Source of the DNA: Todiramphus chloris collaris
Lineage: Eukaryota > Chordata > Aves > Coraciiformes > Alcedinidae
NCBI GenBank assembly: GCA_025345505.1
Contig: JANVCC010000261.1
Location: 970,215 to 1,034,214 of the forward strand
DNA length: 64,000 nucleotides
Direction of reading: 5' to 3'
The translations under genes and the position numbers were made by a program. Position 1 is the first letter of the stretch. The number at the start of each line of letters is the position of its first letter. The notes beneath the pieces are model-generated. The model searched no databases, was not told the DNA's origin, and was given only the letters and a program-made list of their open reading frames with translations. Positions 26,146-37,727 of this stretch are shown piece by piece.

Positions 26146-26631
26146 ATAGAATCATAGAATCATAGAATGCTTTGGGTTGGAAGGCATCTCTAAAGGTCAT
26201 CTAGACCAATGTCCCTGCAGGGAGCAGGGATATCTTCAACTACAAGGTTGCTCAGAGCCTTGTCCAACCTGACCTTGAATATTCCCAGGGATGGGGCATC
26301 GACCACCTCTCTGGGCAACCTGGGCCAGTGTTTCACCACCCTCATTGTAAAAAGTTTCCTCCTTATATCTAGTCTGAATCTCCCCTCTTTTAGTTTCAAA
26401 CCGTTACCCCTTGTCCTGTTGCAACAGGCCTCACTAAAAAGCCTTTTCTTATAAGCCTCCTTTAAGTACTGGAAAGCCACAAGAAGGTCTCCCTGGACCC
26501 TTCTCTTCTCCAGGCTGAACCCCCTCAGCTCTCTCAGCCCTTCCTCCCAGCAGAGGGGTTCCAGCCCTCGGATCATTTTTGGGGCTCTCCTCTGGCCCTG
26601 CTCCAACAGGTCCCTGTCTCTGCTGTGCTGA
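26146..26631 (-). mobile_element. CR1 LINE, 5'-truncated, minus strand
   Basis: On the minus strand this reads from the mid-3' region of CR1 ORF2 to the 3' end. The plus strand begins AGAATCATAGAATCATAGAATG, the reverse complement of the terminal ATTCTATG repeats. Read on the minus strand, 26606 to 26190 is an almost continuous 138-codon frame. It contains [54 protein letters not shown] and LPREVVDAPSL, the familiar C-terminal text of CR1 ORF2. The frame is a truncated fossil: it lacks the endonuclease and reverse transcriptase parts. It is one of the better-preserved short copies here. Confidence 0.95.
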
Positions 26632-29600
26632 GGGACAGATCCTTATAGCCTGTGTTGTTCCATTTCAGAATGAATAAAGGGCATGATGTTAAACTGCTCT
26701 TCAGGGATTACAATGATGAAAACCCTGTAAAGTTATTCAGAAAGCCCCTCCATATGCTCTTACTGCTGCCACACTAACCTCCTGTCTTTAAATAATAAAA
26801 ATCTTTGTTCAGGAACTAAGGATGAAGATCCAGCTCAGAACTACACATTTTGGAGAGGGTTATAAACTCCTCCAGACAAGTGGCTCTGGTGGAAACAAAA
26901 TCAACTCTGTAATGGTAGCAGGTGCAAAATGAAGCAGTGCATTAAAAATAGCCTGCCTGCATTCTCCAGCGGCATCAGTTCTACGTGCGTACCACTCCAA
27001 AAGAATCCAGTTATCCTTTCCTCCCCGTAGCTACAAGGTGCCAGCTCCACGCTGCCTATCATGGGGTCTTTCCCCTGGCTTCCCCCTGATGCAGGTGGAG
27101 GAAGGACTTCAAGAAGCCAACGCATCTCTTCAGCCTCCAATAAGTACTGACTTTATATCTAAGAGTATACAGTTAAGTTAATTTGCGTCTTGCTAAGGGT
27201 GAATTTGTTTCTGGCACTGTTTTGGTTGCAGGGTTTAGTGATCAAGCCACCCTGGAGTTTTGAGAGAGGAGCAGCTTCTTATGAATAAAAAAAATCCATA
27301 TTCTTTAAATTGACATCACTTTGGGAGCAGAACCCAACTTTCACAGAAGCCACCCAGCCTTTATGCAACTTCTGTCTGCCATTTCTTCTCCAAAGACCCA
27401 AACCTTCACTTCATCCTAGGTTTCTTTGCTTTCTTTTCTTTAGGACTGCTTTTTGGTGTCACCTGGTGACCTCACAGAAGAGGTTTGCTTGGTTTTTTTT
27501 TTTCCACAGTTCCTCTCCATATTTGCATTTGCCAGTCAGATATTCAGGCCAGCTGACTCAAAAGCAATGATGAATGTGAATGCTGCCATGGTGCTAAAAT
27601 CGTGGAGCACAGTCTTGGAGCCCCTAGATCCATCCTGTGGACAGTCACCCAGCCTCATCCAAGTCAGGCTTTTGGTTGCCCTGTTCTTCACTGAGGGCCT
27701 TTCTGGGTCTTGGCTGACTTCACGGGTATTAGTTTTGTTAATGAGGGGAAACAGCAGAATAAAAAGTTATCAGGTAAAATGAAAACATGCAAATAGTTAA
27801 TTCTCATGCTAGTTAGGCATCAGGAAAAGCTAAAGACACTGTTTTAATACTGTTAATAAAAGCAGCCTTTGGAAGTTGAGTTGTTGATCACGTACATTTA
27901 TTCCTCTTTCGCTGGGTCAGTTCTCATCACAATTTGTTGGTCTCAGCAGACAAGGGTGCTAGACCAAAGAAAAGACCCAGAGTAGACCAACTGAATCAAA
28001 GTCTTAGTCATTTCAGTGACGGCAGCGTTTGGCTGTAGACTTCAGCCTCTTAATAAGCCAGCTTGTTTCTCTGTGGCCCAGTCTGCCAAGACATGTACTC
28101 AGAGGATGTCAACGAAGCTCTTCTGCTGATGGCTGAATATTATTTTAGCTAGATGAATGTTTCTCAGGGCATTTCCCAGCACCTTCTGAGCTGCAGTCAG
28201 TGAACTTGGAGATATGAAGCCTTTCTTGAGGTGGGTTTATATTACTCATCATAAATCAACTCTTCTAGTGTAAATCAGCTTGTCCCAGCTTAGTGCCATC
28301 AGGTATGCAGACCCGGGTGACTTGCTGTCATGAAGACTCTCCCATGAAAATGTGGATGCCCTGGGTGCTTTGGAGGACCTACCCCTGTCCCAGGGGTGCG
28401 TGCAGCAGAGCTCAGCTCCAGCAGCCCCCAGTGAGCTGTGTCTCTCTTCCAGGGACTGGCTAATGTCCAGGCCAGCAAGAGCAAGTCACTTGTGGAGCTG
28501 CATGATGGGGACACTTTCACATGCTGTGGTTTACCCACAAGCAGCAAATGTAGCTAATTTGCTGGAAATAATAACTGCCTTTCAAAGTGTGGGCTTCCCA
28601 AGCCGTTTGGAAGAGCAGGTTTCACTTCATGACTGAGCACTGGATATTAATACTTGTTTTACACTAGAAGACAACTTGGTAAGGGTAGCAATTTTTTATT
28701 AATGTCACATATTAATTGACAAGCTTCTAGGAGGTTAACATGCCAAGCCCCATGGGAAGGCCAGTTTGACTCTCTGGAAGTTGACTCTTCTTTGTGGGGC
28801 TGCTCTCCTCTGATGGCTGGACTTTGGCTGGTGGGCTCAGTCCTTGCAATACCCTGCAGCAGCGAGGAGAAAAGGCTTTGCCCACCCACCTGCTCAGCTC
28901 AGCTGGCTTCACCTGCAGCACCAGCACTTCAACTGCTCAGGGACTCCACAGAGTCTAAATCAAGAATTTAATTCGTAGTGCCAGTCTCTTGGCCAGCGGC
29001 ATTTGCAGCCTTCTGGAGGCACCAGTAAAGCAACTGGAGATACTGGCCAGCACTTGGTTAGCCAGGCTTTATTGGCAGACAGTTAACATAATGTAGCCCT
29101 TCCCCATGGCTGAAGATTTCTGTAAGCTTGGAGGCCTTGCTCATATTCCAAATCCACACTCTGTTTATATTTTCTTTGTCCTGAACAGAAATTGGCCCCA
29201 TTGTGTGGGAGCAAGACTGGAAAAGAAAAACAAGAAACATCCACTGAGAGAAAATGGATATTGTGGGAGCTGAGGAAATGCACATACTTTGCTGATTCCA
29301 TTTTCTGATGATGTCAGAGTCAAAGAATATCTCTAAAAAAAAAAAACACCAAAAAACCCTTGGCAACTTGGAATCAAACCTCTGTTCATCATAGTCTCTT
29401 GTTAAAAGAAGAAACATAAACACTCTCCCTTCCGCCCCCCGAGCCCCGCATGCAAGAAATGAAATCTGGCTCTATGTGGATGGACCCTCAGATGGACCGG
29501 AGGGTACGTCTCCAGCGAGGGAGGTGTTAATGTACCGGGGGAGGGGGCAGGAAAACTTGATTGTGCTATGTGAAATGCAGGGATTCAAGCTGCTGCTTTT

Positions 29601-29697
29601 CATGGAGGCTGAAGAAGGGCAGCCTGACACTTTACAGATTGGGTGTAATACACAGGAAATTTGTCCTTTCTGCCAGAGTAGTCTAGGGATAGGGCTA

Positions 29698-29734
29698 CCC
29701 CCCCCCCCCCACCCCCCCAACTCCCCCCGCCCCA
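29698..29734. repeat. C-rich tract
   Basis: Thirteen C, one A, seven C, then AACTCCCCCCGCCCC. Four or more C-runs in under 40 bases could form an i-motif, or a G-quadruplex on the other strand. No gene start lies next to it. Confidence 0.85.
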
Positions 29735-30010
29735 GCCACTTTGCTTGGCTGGTAAAAGCTCAGGAGAAAAGGGTTAAATAAATGTTTGTGATATGATAAG
29801 GTGCTTGTTTATTCAAGGGATGACAGATTATTGGCTCCCAAGGCAGGGTTGAAAAATAGTACAAAGGAGCTGGCGTTCCCTTCACTGATGTGATTTCCTC
29901 CTAAGGTTTTGCTCTTTGGTAGGAACAATATGCACTGGGAATTAAGAGGGATGACTTTATTTCAGACTGGAACAGACAGACTAAGAGCTGCTTTCTGGAG
30001 GCGCTAACTC

Positions 30011-30061
30011 TGTTTTTGTGGGGTTTTGGTGGGTTTTTTTTGTTTTGGTTTTGTTTTTTCC
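30011..30061. repeat. G/T-rich low-complexity tract
   Basis: An irregular mix of T-runs and G-runs (TGTTTTTGTGGGGTTTTGGT and so on) over 50 bases. Simple sequence. Confidence 0.75.
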
Positions 30062-31078
30062 TTTCTGCTGAACTTCTTCTCCCAAACTCTTTGGACATGG
30101 GGTTATCTCCTGTCCGGGAGGAACACCCAGCATGGCAAGCTGACTAGAACACTTCAGATTAGGGCTTTGACCCTTTTACTATGTAACATAATTTTCTATT
30201 TTATCACCAGGTCTCTAATGCTACCTCCTGCTTCGTTGCCCTTGGATAAGAGCGCAGGTCCTCGCCGAGTGCCGCACGTAAGGCAATGAAAGCTCAGCAT
30301 TACAGCAGAGCTGACAGCTGCCAGAGGACTACAGGCACTTCTCCCGGGCTGAATTCTCCTCTGGCAAAGATGCTGGTGAAATGCTGAGCGGGGCAGACAG
30401 ACACTGACCTCAGGGCACACCCAGCCAGCTGCCTTGGTGACCATGTGCCCAGGAGTGATGCTACTGTGGGGCCAGGACCCAATGCCTCCCATGCAGTTAA
30501 CCCTGAGGATCTGAGCTTTGAGCCGATCCTGGACACAGATCTTAGGTAAAGATAGAAAGGGTGCCACTTCACACCAGTTTCAGATGCTCTAAAATTGTCT
30601 TTCCTTGTCCCTCTGGTGCAGGCTGGGGCACGTTCACCTCCCCAGCATGAAATGTGTTCTGCTGAGGGTCTGGGGAGGACCTAGGGGAGGAGGGCGCTGC
30701 ACGGGGTCGGGGTGCCAATCTCTAACCCAGGGGACAGCGGTGACAGCAGCAAAGCCCAGACCCACTGTGAGAGCATCTGTGCACCATGAGGAGGTGGGGA
30801 TTTGGGTGACATCAGGTGTTTGCCAGCACTTGTGTCACCCTGAAAATAATTTGTCGGCCAAATGCCTGCAGCAGCTGGATGACATTCAGTGCCATCGGCC
30901 AGGGGAGCTCTTCACACTGAAACCTCACATCACTAGGACAAATAGACATTGTCTCATCACAACACAGGAAAAGGGGAGGGTTCCTCACCAGCGTGAGATG
31001 TGGATGAGATCTGGGTGGCAGGGATGGCAGTGGAGATGTGGCTCTGCTGACAGCACCCAGGCTGTCACCTGGAGGCAC

Positions 31079-31206
31079 AGCCGTGATCTTCAAGCTGCAT
31101 CAAGCTGGTCAACTCAGTGTGCTTCATATAGCAGAGGAGAGCAGCCGTGATCTTCAAGCTGCACCAAGCTGGTCAACTCAGTGTGCTTCATATAGCAGAG
31201 GAGAGC
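31079..31206. repeat. 64-bp tandem duplication, two copies
   Basis: Copy one is 31079-31142 and copy two 31143-31206, joined head to tail. They differ at one base (CTGCATCAAG against CTGCACCAAG). Each starts AGCCGTGATCTTCAAGCTG and ends GCAGAGGAGAGC. Near-identity implies a recent event or homogenisation. Both copies lie in open plus-strand frames, but 64 is not a multiple of three, so the frame changes between copies and a coding role is unlikely. Confidence 0.95.
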
Positions 31207-33599
31207 TCACTAGCAGCCGCTCATTGGGACAGCGAGGCAGCAGTTCCCATGATCCTGGAGTAAACGACAGTTAAGCCACACATTTGTTTTTAATGCTTGG
31301 ATCTGGGACTGGATTCCTTTTTGAATGAAAACTATGCCAAACATCTTTTTCTCTTTTTTTTTTCCTCAAGCAAATATGTGAGCAATCCAGCAGTGGAGTG
31401 CCAGAAACATTTGCCTGCCTTCCTAAGAAGTGGGGTAAAAAAAAAGAAGAACACATCACCACACATATGCACCCAAAAATTTTTTACTTCAAGGCTTAAA
31501 AGGGGCCAAGTGGCTTTAAACACTGGGAGGAACCGGGCTGTTGGACTCTGCTGCAGTGTGTGTGCATGTGCAAGGGCAGGGAGAGGAGGGATATATATGT
31601 ATGAAAGACTTTCACACTCTGTTCCTTTCAGGTACTGCACTGTCTTGCAAATAAATACATAGACATAAAAAAAGAAAAGGGGGGGTGGGGTAAGAAAAGA
31701 TAAAAAAGGGTCTGAACCAAAGCTTAAGACCAGAACTTGGCTCTTAGAAGGAAAACTCTGACTCATTTCATGGGTAAACCCAGGAGTAAGCTAAGGGAGC
31801 TAGCAGATCCATGGGTGTCTCCAGTGCTGCAGCAGTGTGGGTCCAAGCAACAAAGACACTGCTCCTAAAATCCTGGGAGCTGTACAGACTCATGGCAACC
31901 AAAGGTCAAGCAGAAGTGGGGTGCAGGCTGGAAGGTGGATTAGTGTTCAAAGGCTGAGTCAAAGGAGAGAGGAGAGATAAGGCGCATGGCGTCATACCAA
32001 AGGCAGCTATTAAATGTGGTGGTAATCTGCTGAGCCCCAGTCAAACAGAGCCTTTTTGCACTGGTGAATGGGAATAGCTCAGGCACAGATGGGGGATGAG
32101 AGATGGGGGATGGATGGGTGAAGTTCTGTCTGAAGGCTTGTTCCTCAGCATTTCTGGGCACACAAAATTCCCTTCTCCTCTACTCTGGTTGGCTCTGCTA
32201 GACCCATTGCTGTGGTACCCAAGCCCTTCACCTGGCAGGAGACTTAGCTGAATATTGAAGTTGGAAAGCATGTGCCAGTCCCTGGTCTCTTGTGTACAGA
32301 GCAGGGGCCTCTCCCCAGCCCAAAACCCCAGGGTAAAGGGGTGGCTAAGCCTTGTCTCCCCTAGAGCTCCTCACTGCAGCCTCTGTTAATTTAACTTCCT
32401 TCTTCCTAATATCATTTCATTGTGAATGCTTAAATAACTTGTACTGTCTTAAATCTCCTTTGACCATCCTATCAAGGTATTTCTTCTTAATTAATATTCA
32501 GTTATTAATATCTTAAGAAAAACACTTTCTCGGGTTCTGCTGCAGTACTGGATTAACCTGTGGATCGTGCATCCTTGTGCATCCTTCCTAGCTTTTATGA
32601 GCTCCATACATCTGTCTGTACAGTATTTTAACAGGCTTTCAGCTTCCCACTGTGTCTATGCCTTCTCCTGTGCTGCTACAACATTTACTAGGATTGGGAG
32701 GCCAGATCCTCCTAAACCCACATTCTGTGCTTGCTCCTGCATCAATAGGAAAGCATTAATAGCAGTTTAGCTATACAGGATTTATGCAACTGTTAATAAA
32801 ACCCTTCCGAGCTGCCTCTTGGCCCCCTGCCCCCAGTGCCCATGGGCAGTTTACTCTCTGGCATGCTGTGGGTCAAGTGCTTAGGAAGGAACAGCACCTA
32901 CATATGCCAGGGTTTGGTGGTTTAGAGCAGGTATTTCTGTGGTCTGAGAGTTGTACCTGGTGTTCTGAACCTGAGTGGATGTAAAGCATCCCCAGCTGAG
33001 GCTCAGTCCTGTTCCAGTTGGTGAAGTCAGTTCACACCAGGGGCTGAACTGTTTTGAACAAACATTGTAAAATATCCAACTCTGCAATGTGTCGGTCATC
33101 TCTGCCAGTAGAAATATTCTTACACGTGTCCTTCAGCTCTCATTTATGTTTACATGCACAAAAAAAGAAAGGGGGGGAGGATTTTATTACCTGCACATAC
33201 TGCTGCCCCTGGCTATATGAACAGATTATCCCAACCCGAAAAGCAAGAGCTCAAGATGAAAATAATTTGTCATATACAGGGAGAAAAATAGTGCTTCGAT
33301 GGCTTTACATTTTTTTAACTCCAGCTTTTGTTTTCAGGATGCTCTCTCAATTTGTGGGTCAGGTTAAGTCAAATATTTCCATGCAGTGTTTCGCCAAGGA
33401 GGAGAACGGACACCCCTCTGACTGCTGAGCTATTTCTCTTCTTGGACATGAATCTGGTCTTCAACCAAGCCCGGGTAATAGGTTAACAGAAAGTCAGGGG
33501 AAGGTCTTGTAAGATGCAATATTTCTTCTCTAAGAGACTATGTGGAACCAGAGAAGAAGGACGTTACATCCTGAGGCTGTGTCTTTGCACAAGACTCAC

Positions 33600-33680
33600 C
33601 ATCCATCAGGGGGACCGCTGGCCGAGGCTGAGCGTTAGCCTCCTCACCAGGGCTGTTGCCACCCAGCATTTGGGTGGGAT
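33600..33680 (-). other. Candidate internal exon, unknown gene (minus strand)
   Basis: On the minus strand an 81-base segment is preceded by a good acceptor (CTTTGGTTTCAG) and followed by a strong donor (ATG/GTGAGTCT). One frame stays open across it and reads PTQMLGGNSPGEEANAQPRP and then AVPLMD, polar and proline/glycine-rich. The other two forward frames hit stops or lack support. Its length is a multiple of three, and it starts and ends in phase 1, which matches the phase left by the candidate transmembrane exon at 34508-34682 upstream on the same strand. This could be part of the cytoplasmic tail of a membrane protein, or chance: AG...GT-bounded open segments of this size are common in 64 kb. 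I recognise no family. Confidence 0.2.
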
Positions 33681-34170
33681 CTGAAACCAAAGTCTGGCTT
33701 GCCAGGTTTGTGTAGGTCACAGCAAGTGATGGGCTGTAACCTCCAACACCTAGGAGCATTCAGGGCAGCCCCGCTGCCACATGACATGGGACTGTGGATT
33801 AAGGGAGCTCTTGACCCAGCCAGTCACATCTCCAGCCCTCATCCTCACAGGCCAAGCACATCCTCCGTCCCCAAGCAGTTTCACCAGCACCCTGCACCCA
33901 AGCTATCCACTGGGGGTTGTGTGTGCCCCATCTCCCCCTGCCCACTCTGGCATGCAGAAAGTACTTTCTTTCTTTGCTGTGGTTACTGTGATGGCCGATG
34001 GGCCTTCCTCCTTCCCCTTCCTCCCCACCGCAAGGGATCATATGCTGACAGCAACAATAATTTACTTGTGGATGCAGGTCTGTAATGATAGTGATCACAA
34101 CCAGCAAGACTTTGATTATGACCTTTAGAAGATGAGGCAAAGGCTGCTGTTTACAGCATCCCCCTCTCAC

Positions 34171-34225
34171 CACGAGTCATACGACTTCCTGGCACTGCCT
34201 GAGGTGATACACAACCTCCGCTTCC
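34171..34225 (-). other. Candidate short exon after a transmembrane segment (minus strand)
   Basis: A 55-base minus-strand segment between GAGCTGCCCAG and a GTGAGAGG donor. If joined to the one base left by the exon at 34508-34682, it would read W-KRRLCITSGSARKSYDS. A basic cluster of this kind is what one expects right after a membrane span. The implied intron (34226-34507) is 282 bases, a normal size in birds. Against it: it leaves phase 2, which does not fit the candidate exon at 33600-33680, so at most one of these two junctions can be right with the splice sites I chose. Confidence 0.18.
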
Positions 34226-34472
34226 CTGGGCAGCTCTGTCCCATCAGAGGTGTTGTTCTGCCCCACACAAGGGTTATTCTTTCAGTTGCAGGGAAGCAAT
34301 CAACCAGGTAGGCAGCTTGCCTCTCACACAGTGGCACTAGGCTGGCCAGGACACCCCAGTCCCCTCCCTGCCAGATACACATCACATTGCAGAAAGATGA
34401 ACTAATGATGCTGTAGCAGCCCCAACTTCTGGAATTTCCTGGCTTTTCTTAATCTTAACATCTCTGTAGCTT

Positions 34473-34715
34473 TCATTTGCAGATGCATATCCTTGTTCTC
34501 TTCTCACACAGGCTGCAGTAAATCACCACAGCCTCTGCTGCAATCAATGCAACCCACATCAGAAAGGAAAGGCCACTTCCCAGAGGCAGGGAGCTGCTGC
34601 CTGCCCTGCCAGAAGAAGTGTCTTCATCACCATGGTCTGAGCCTCCCGAGCTAATCGTGCCGTCTCCAGAGGCCAAAGCAAACTGCAGAGGCAAAGCAAG
34701 AACCCAGCTCCTCAT
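34473..34715 (-). CDS. Candidate small type I membrane protein or transmembrane exon, unrecognised
   Basis: This minus-strand frame encodes 80 residues. What is seen: a leader MRSWVLALPLQFALA with a short basic start, a hydrophobic core and an ALA-S site fitting signal peptidase; residues 16-48 are polar and rich in Ser, Gly and Asp (SGDG, DHGDEDTSSG); residues 49-69 are one membrane span (LSFLMWVALIAAEAVVIYCSL); the tail is CEKRTRICICK, basic as expected on the cytosolic side. Two readings are possible. It could be a stand-alone small type I membrane protein, although the ATG context is weak and no AATAAA lies just downstream. Or it could be an internal exon of a larger receptor, because CTTTGCCTCTGCAG before residue 12 is a strong acceptor and CTGT/GTGAGA at residue 70 a strong donor (exon 34508-34682). 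The Ser-Gly dipeptides next to acidic residues resemble glycosaminoglycan attachment sites. I recognise no family, and chance remains possible. Confidence 0.3.
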   Translation of the reverse strand: MRSWVLALPLQFALASGDGTISSGGSDHGDEDTSSGRAGSSSLPLGSGLSFLMWVALIAAEAVVIYCSLCEKRTRICICK

Positions 34716-36639
34716 GCAGACTTTCCTCTCTTTATCTTTACCAAACTGAAGCTGCAGACCTTTTGGGGGCTTGCCTATGACTAGTTGGAGGAAGGGCCAT
34801 CACACCACCTCTTTTTTGGACCAGTGGCTCCAGCCAGCCTCTGGATAAATGGAAGAGGATTTTTGCAGATGCGCTTTGAGCGAGCAAATGCTTTATCTGA
34901 GTGCACGAAGTGATGGTTAACAGCACATGCACTAGAAAGCCGCCTAGCTTTATTTTTAACTAAGTAGGAAATACTGAGGTTAGCAGTTATTCAGAGGTTG
35001 AAGATCAAGTGGCAAACCGGTTAAAGTGTAAACACAATTGGAGAGGGATGAAATGGGGAGCATCTGTCTTCTCCTTATTTGTCTGTGATTATCACTTACA
35101 GTCAATATTTTTGCTGTGGTGATAAAGATACATTTTAAATAGAGATTTGTGGCTGGTGAATTGGTCTCCAGTTATTATTAGAGTACAGCGTTGTTCATGT
35201 GCAATATACAGTGACAATTATTGCACCAAAAATAGATGATACAAATGATGGACAAATCTCTTCTGTTGGAAAAAAAATTACTATTTTAATAGGATTTAAT
35301 CTCATCTTCAGCGAGAGACCCAAATATCCGACAGTGGAGCAGGAGAGGCAGAGTCAGAAAAGATATGAAAGGTCGCTGCCTTGAACTGCAGACAGTCCCC
35401 ATTGCTTGGCTCCACATTCAGACTTTCCAGAAGCTCCAGAAGACCAAAGCACAAGCCTGTTGGCCAAACTGCCTCTTCTCCCTGATGCTGCTGCTCAAGC
35501 TTCCCAGGACTTTGCTAGCTTGTCCCCTCAAATCCCTCTTGGAGGGTGGCCCAGGTAACCAGCTTGCTGCAGCCTCCACTGTCCCTCCCCACGAGGCCAG
35601 GTCTGCTCCCCAAAGAGGCACCGGCACACGGAGACAAGCTGACCACCACTGTCTCCAACATCTCTTCAGGGATGCAGTCTCACATTGCAGCTCAGGCCTT
35701 GCTGCTCAAAGCCAAAGCTCCGAAGGAGACATTTCACCTCTACAGTGCTCGACCTTGCTGCTCAAAACTGAAGCTCTGAAGGAGATATTTCACCTCTGCA
35801 GCCCTCTGCCTTGCACCTCTCTCCTCCTCCAGGCCTTCATCAGTGCACCATAGTCCCACCCCGGGGCAGAAAACCTTCCAAGACCACTTTGTCCTTGCAG
35901 TGAGTGACTGGAGCACACAGGGATGAGCAGCTGTAGCCAAGAGGGCCTCACTCTGCTGTCCCCGCATGCCTGAGAGCAGGACAGACGGGACCCTTACCCA
36001 CAGGGCACCCTAGAGGCATGCTCTGAACCTGCATCCACCATGAAATGCCATGCCCTGGAGACAGAGGCCAGTCCAGGCCAGTTTCAGTGTATGCAGATAC
36101 ACTGAAAGATGTAGCCATAAATCAATATACACCTCATAAGAAATCTCGCTATACTTAATGTGTACAAAATATGAAGCAAATAATTACATATCCTTCTATA
36201 TTCTCTACAGGCTGTTTTGGTTTGGGTCTTTTTTTTTCTCCCGGACTGAGGTGAAAGCTAGCATTACAGATTTATTCTAGTGGAAATGCTGATGTTTGTG
36301 TGAAGTGAACTCTTTCTTTGTTTATGTAACCCTGGGTTTTCAGCTACTTTATCAAATAACTACCTCTTTGTATTTACTGGCTGGCAGAAAACCTTAGCTT
36401 TGTTCCACAGCTCTAGTTACGGCCAGGATGATACAACAGGCACGTGCTTAAGGGGATTTTAAAGCAGCTAAAATGCCCTGGGAGGGTTCCTGTCTCTAAA
36501 GGTGGCAAATTTTGTGGTGTTGGGCTGTGGGATAAATCTGCAAAGGAGGGAGTGGGGAAGGGGGTGGGTAAAGACTCTCATTTGTTGAGTGCTTTATGAA
36601 AAGACAATGCCCTGAAAAATATGCTTTGAGTTTTGGTCA
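34716..36639. other. Unique non-coding DNA, no gene seen
   Basis: I looked on the minus strand for cysteine-rich or immunoglobulin-like exons that would go with the transmembrane candidate downstream and found none. The only structure is the 56-bp duplication at 35697-35808. Frames near 35.4-35.9 kb are open on both strands through GC-rich text without a domain. Confidence 0.5.
35697..35808. repeat. 56-bp tandem duplication, two diverged copies
   Basis: CCTTGCTGCTCAAAGCCAAAGC at 35697 and CCTTGCTGCTCAAAACTGAAGC at 35753 begin two adjacent 56-base copies sharing GAAGGAGA.ATTTCACCTCT. They differ at about ten positions, so the event is older than the duplication at 31079. CCTTGC of a third copy follows at 35809. 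Confidence 0.85.
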
Positions 36640-36713
36640 GCCCTAGAGTGGTCAGGCTGTTGGGCTAGATGATGGTTGTATGTACCTTCCAACTGAACGA
36701 ATCTTTTCTATTC
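36640..36713 (+). mobile_element. Short CR1 3'-end fragment
   Basis: TTGGGCTAGATGATGGTTGTATGTACCTTCCAACTGAACGAATCTTTTCTATTC matches the CR1 3' end of the type GTTGGACTAGATGATCATTGTAGGTCCCTTCCAACTGAACTATTCTATTC. Only about 60-70 bases remain. This 3' end belongs to a different subfamily from the GATTCTATGATTC copies. Confidence 0.85.
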
Positions 36714-37636
36714 ACCTTCTTACCCCTGCCTTGTGCTGCAGCACGACGTGATCTCCTGGAGCAGAAGGGCTTTTGCTTTTGTGCTTTTGCAACAGCTGAG
36801 GAGGAGACTTTAGTTTTCCTTGCCACTACGTTACTTAGGCATTAGAAGGGATGATCTGTGAGCACAAGCAAAAGGCCTGTGTTGCTGGAGGTGACCTGAA
36901 CCTCTGCCCATCCTCCCAAGCTTGCCCCCTGTGCAGGTTTTCAAGCTGTGCTGTTCACAACCCGACAGGATTCAGCCCGGTTTGGACCTGTGGTTGACGG
37001 GGAGAGTGCAAAGGGCCAAACCAACAGAAGACACGTTTTGTGTGCAGTGAGCATTTCTGCTTCACGCTGCCCACCTGGATAACACACATGCCCTTTCCAT
37101 TCAGGTAACAGAAGTGGAGGCTAATTTTTCCATGCAACAAGTACAATTCCTGCAGGACTCTGCAGCCTATTTAAAGCAAGCAATCTTAGATCATTTTTAC
37201 CAACATTTATCTAAAAACACCTTTGATGTGTGTATATAACTAACTGCTACTTTGTGCCCCGCATGTTAAAAAGTACTTCTTTCTCTCCCTGGTTAACATG
37301 ATTTTCCCATTTTCTCTTCCACCTCTAAAACGAGAGGTTGCCTAACAAAGAAAATATGAAATATTTTTTCCACACCTTGCCAAAAGTTGTCCAAAATGAA
37401 ACAGTGGCAGGGTCATGTACATGCAGATATGTCATGGCTGTAAGGGTAGTGGAGAGAGAAGCCTGTCTGTGAGTGGGGGGTATGATTCATTTGGATAACA
37501 ATAGAGTACGCTGCCCTTTTCTACCAAATGTTTTTAGTTTGCCTCAAATAAGTCATTGTCTAACTTGTATAAATCTTTCCATCGCTTCTTGAATTATTGT
37601 TGGATATTTGGGAAACATATTTTTTGAGTTTTATAA
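36714..37636. other. Unique non-coding DNA, no gene seen
   Basis: No repeat recognised. A minus-strand frame at 36955-37146 is cysteine-containing (CYLNGKGMCVIQ), but the cysteine spacing fits no extracellular domain I know, and nothing else supports it. Confidence 0.5.
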
Positions 37637-37657
37637 GGGGGGGGGGGGGGGGGGGGG
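37637..37657. repeat. Homopolymer run of 21 G
   Basis: An unbroken G21 tract. It is long enough to form G-quadruplexes, and such runs are often miscounted in assemblies, so the length should be treated as approximate. Confidence 0.9.
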
Positions 37658-37727
37658 TTGAAAATGCTGATTACAATCACTTCCAAACAACACTTAACTC
37701 CTTGACACAAGGTCAGCAGGAGGGTTC

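Larger units (their letters stand above)
26632..33599. other. Unique non-coding DNA, no gene seen
   Basis: Seven kilobases with no CR1 or LTR that I can see. They include a C-rich tract (29698-29734), a G/T-rich tract (30011-30061), and a 64-bp tandem duplication (31079-31206). Frames in the GC-richer parts near 28.3-28.9 and 30.4-31.2 kb overlap on both strands, which is typical of non-coding DNA. Confidence 0.5.

Noticed and set aside
33600-34715. Membrane and tail segments as part of a tumour-necrosis-factor receptor family gene
   Set aside because: The layout (polar stalk, span, basic stretch, short Pro/Glu-rich tail) recalls that family, but no cysteine-rich repeats were found upstream and the residue matches are too vague to name a family.
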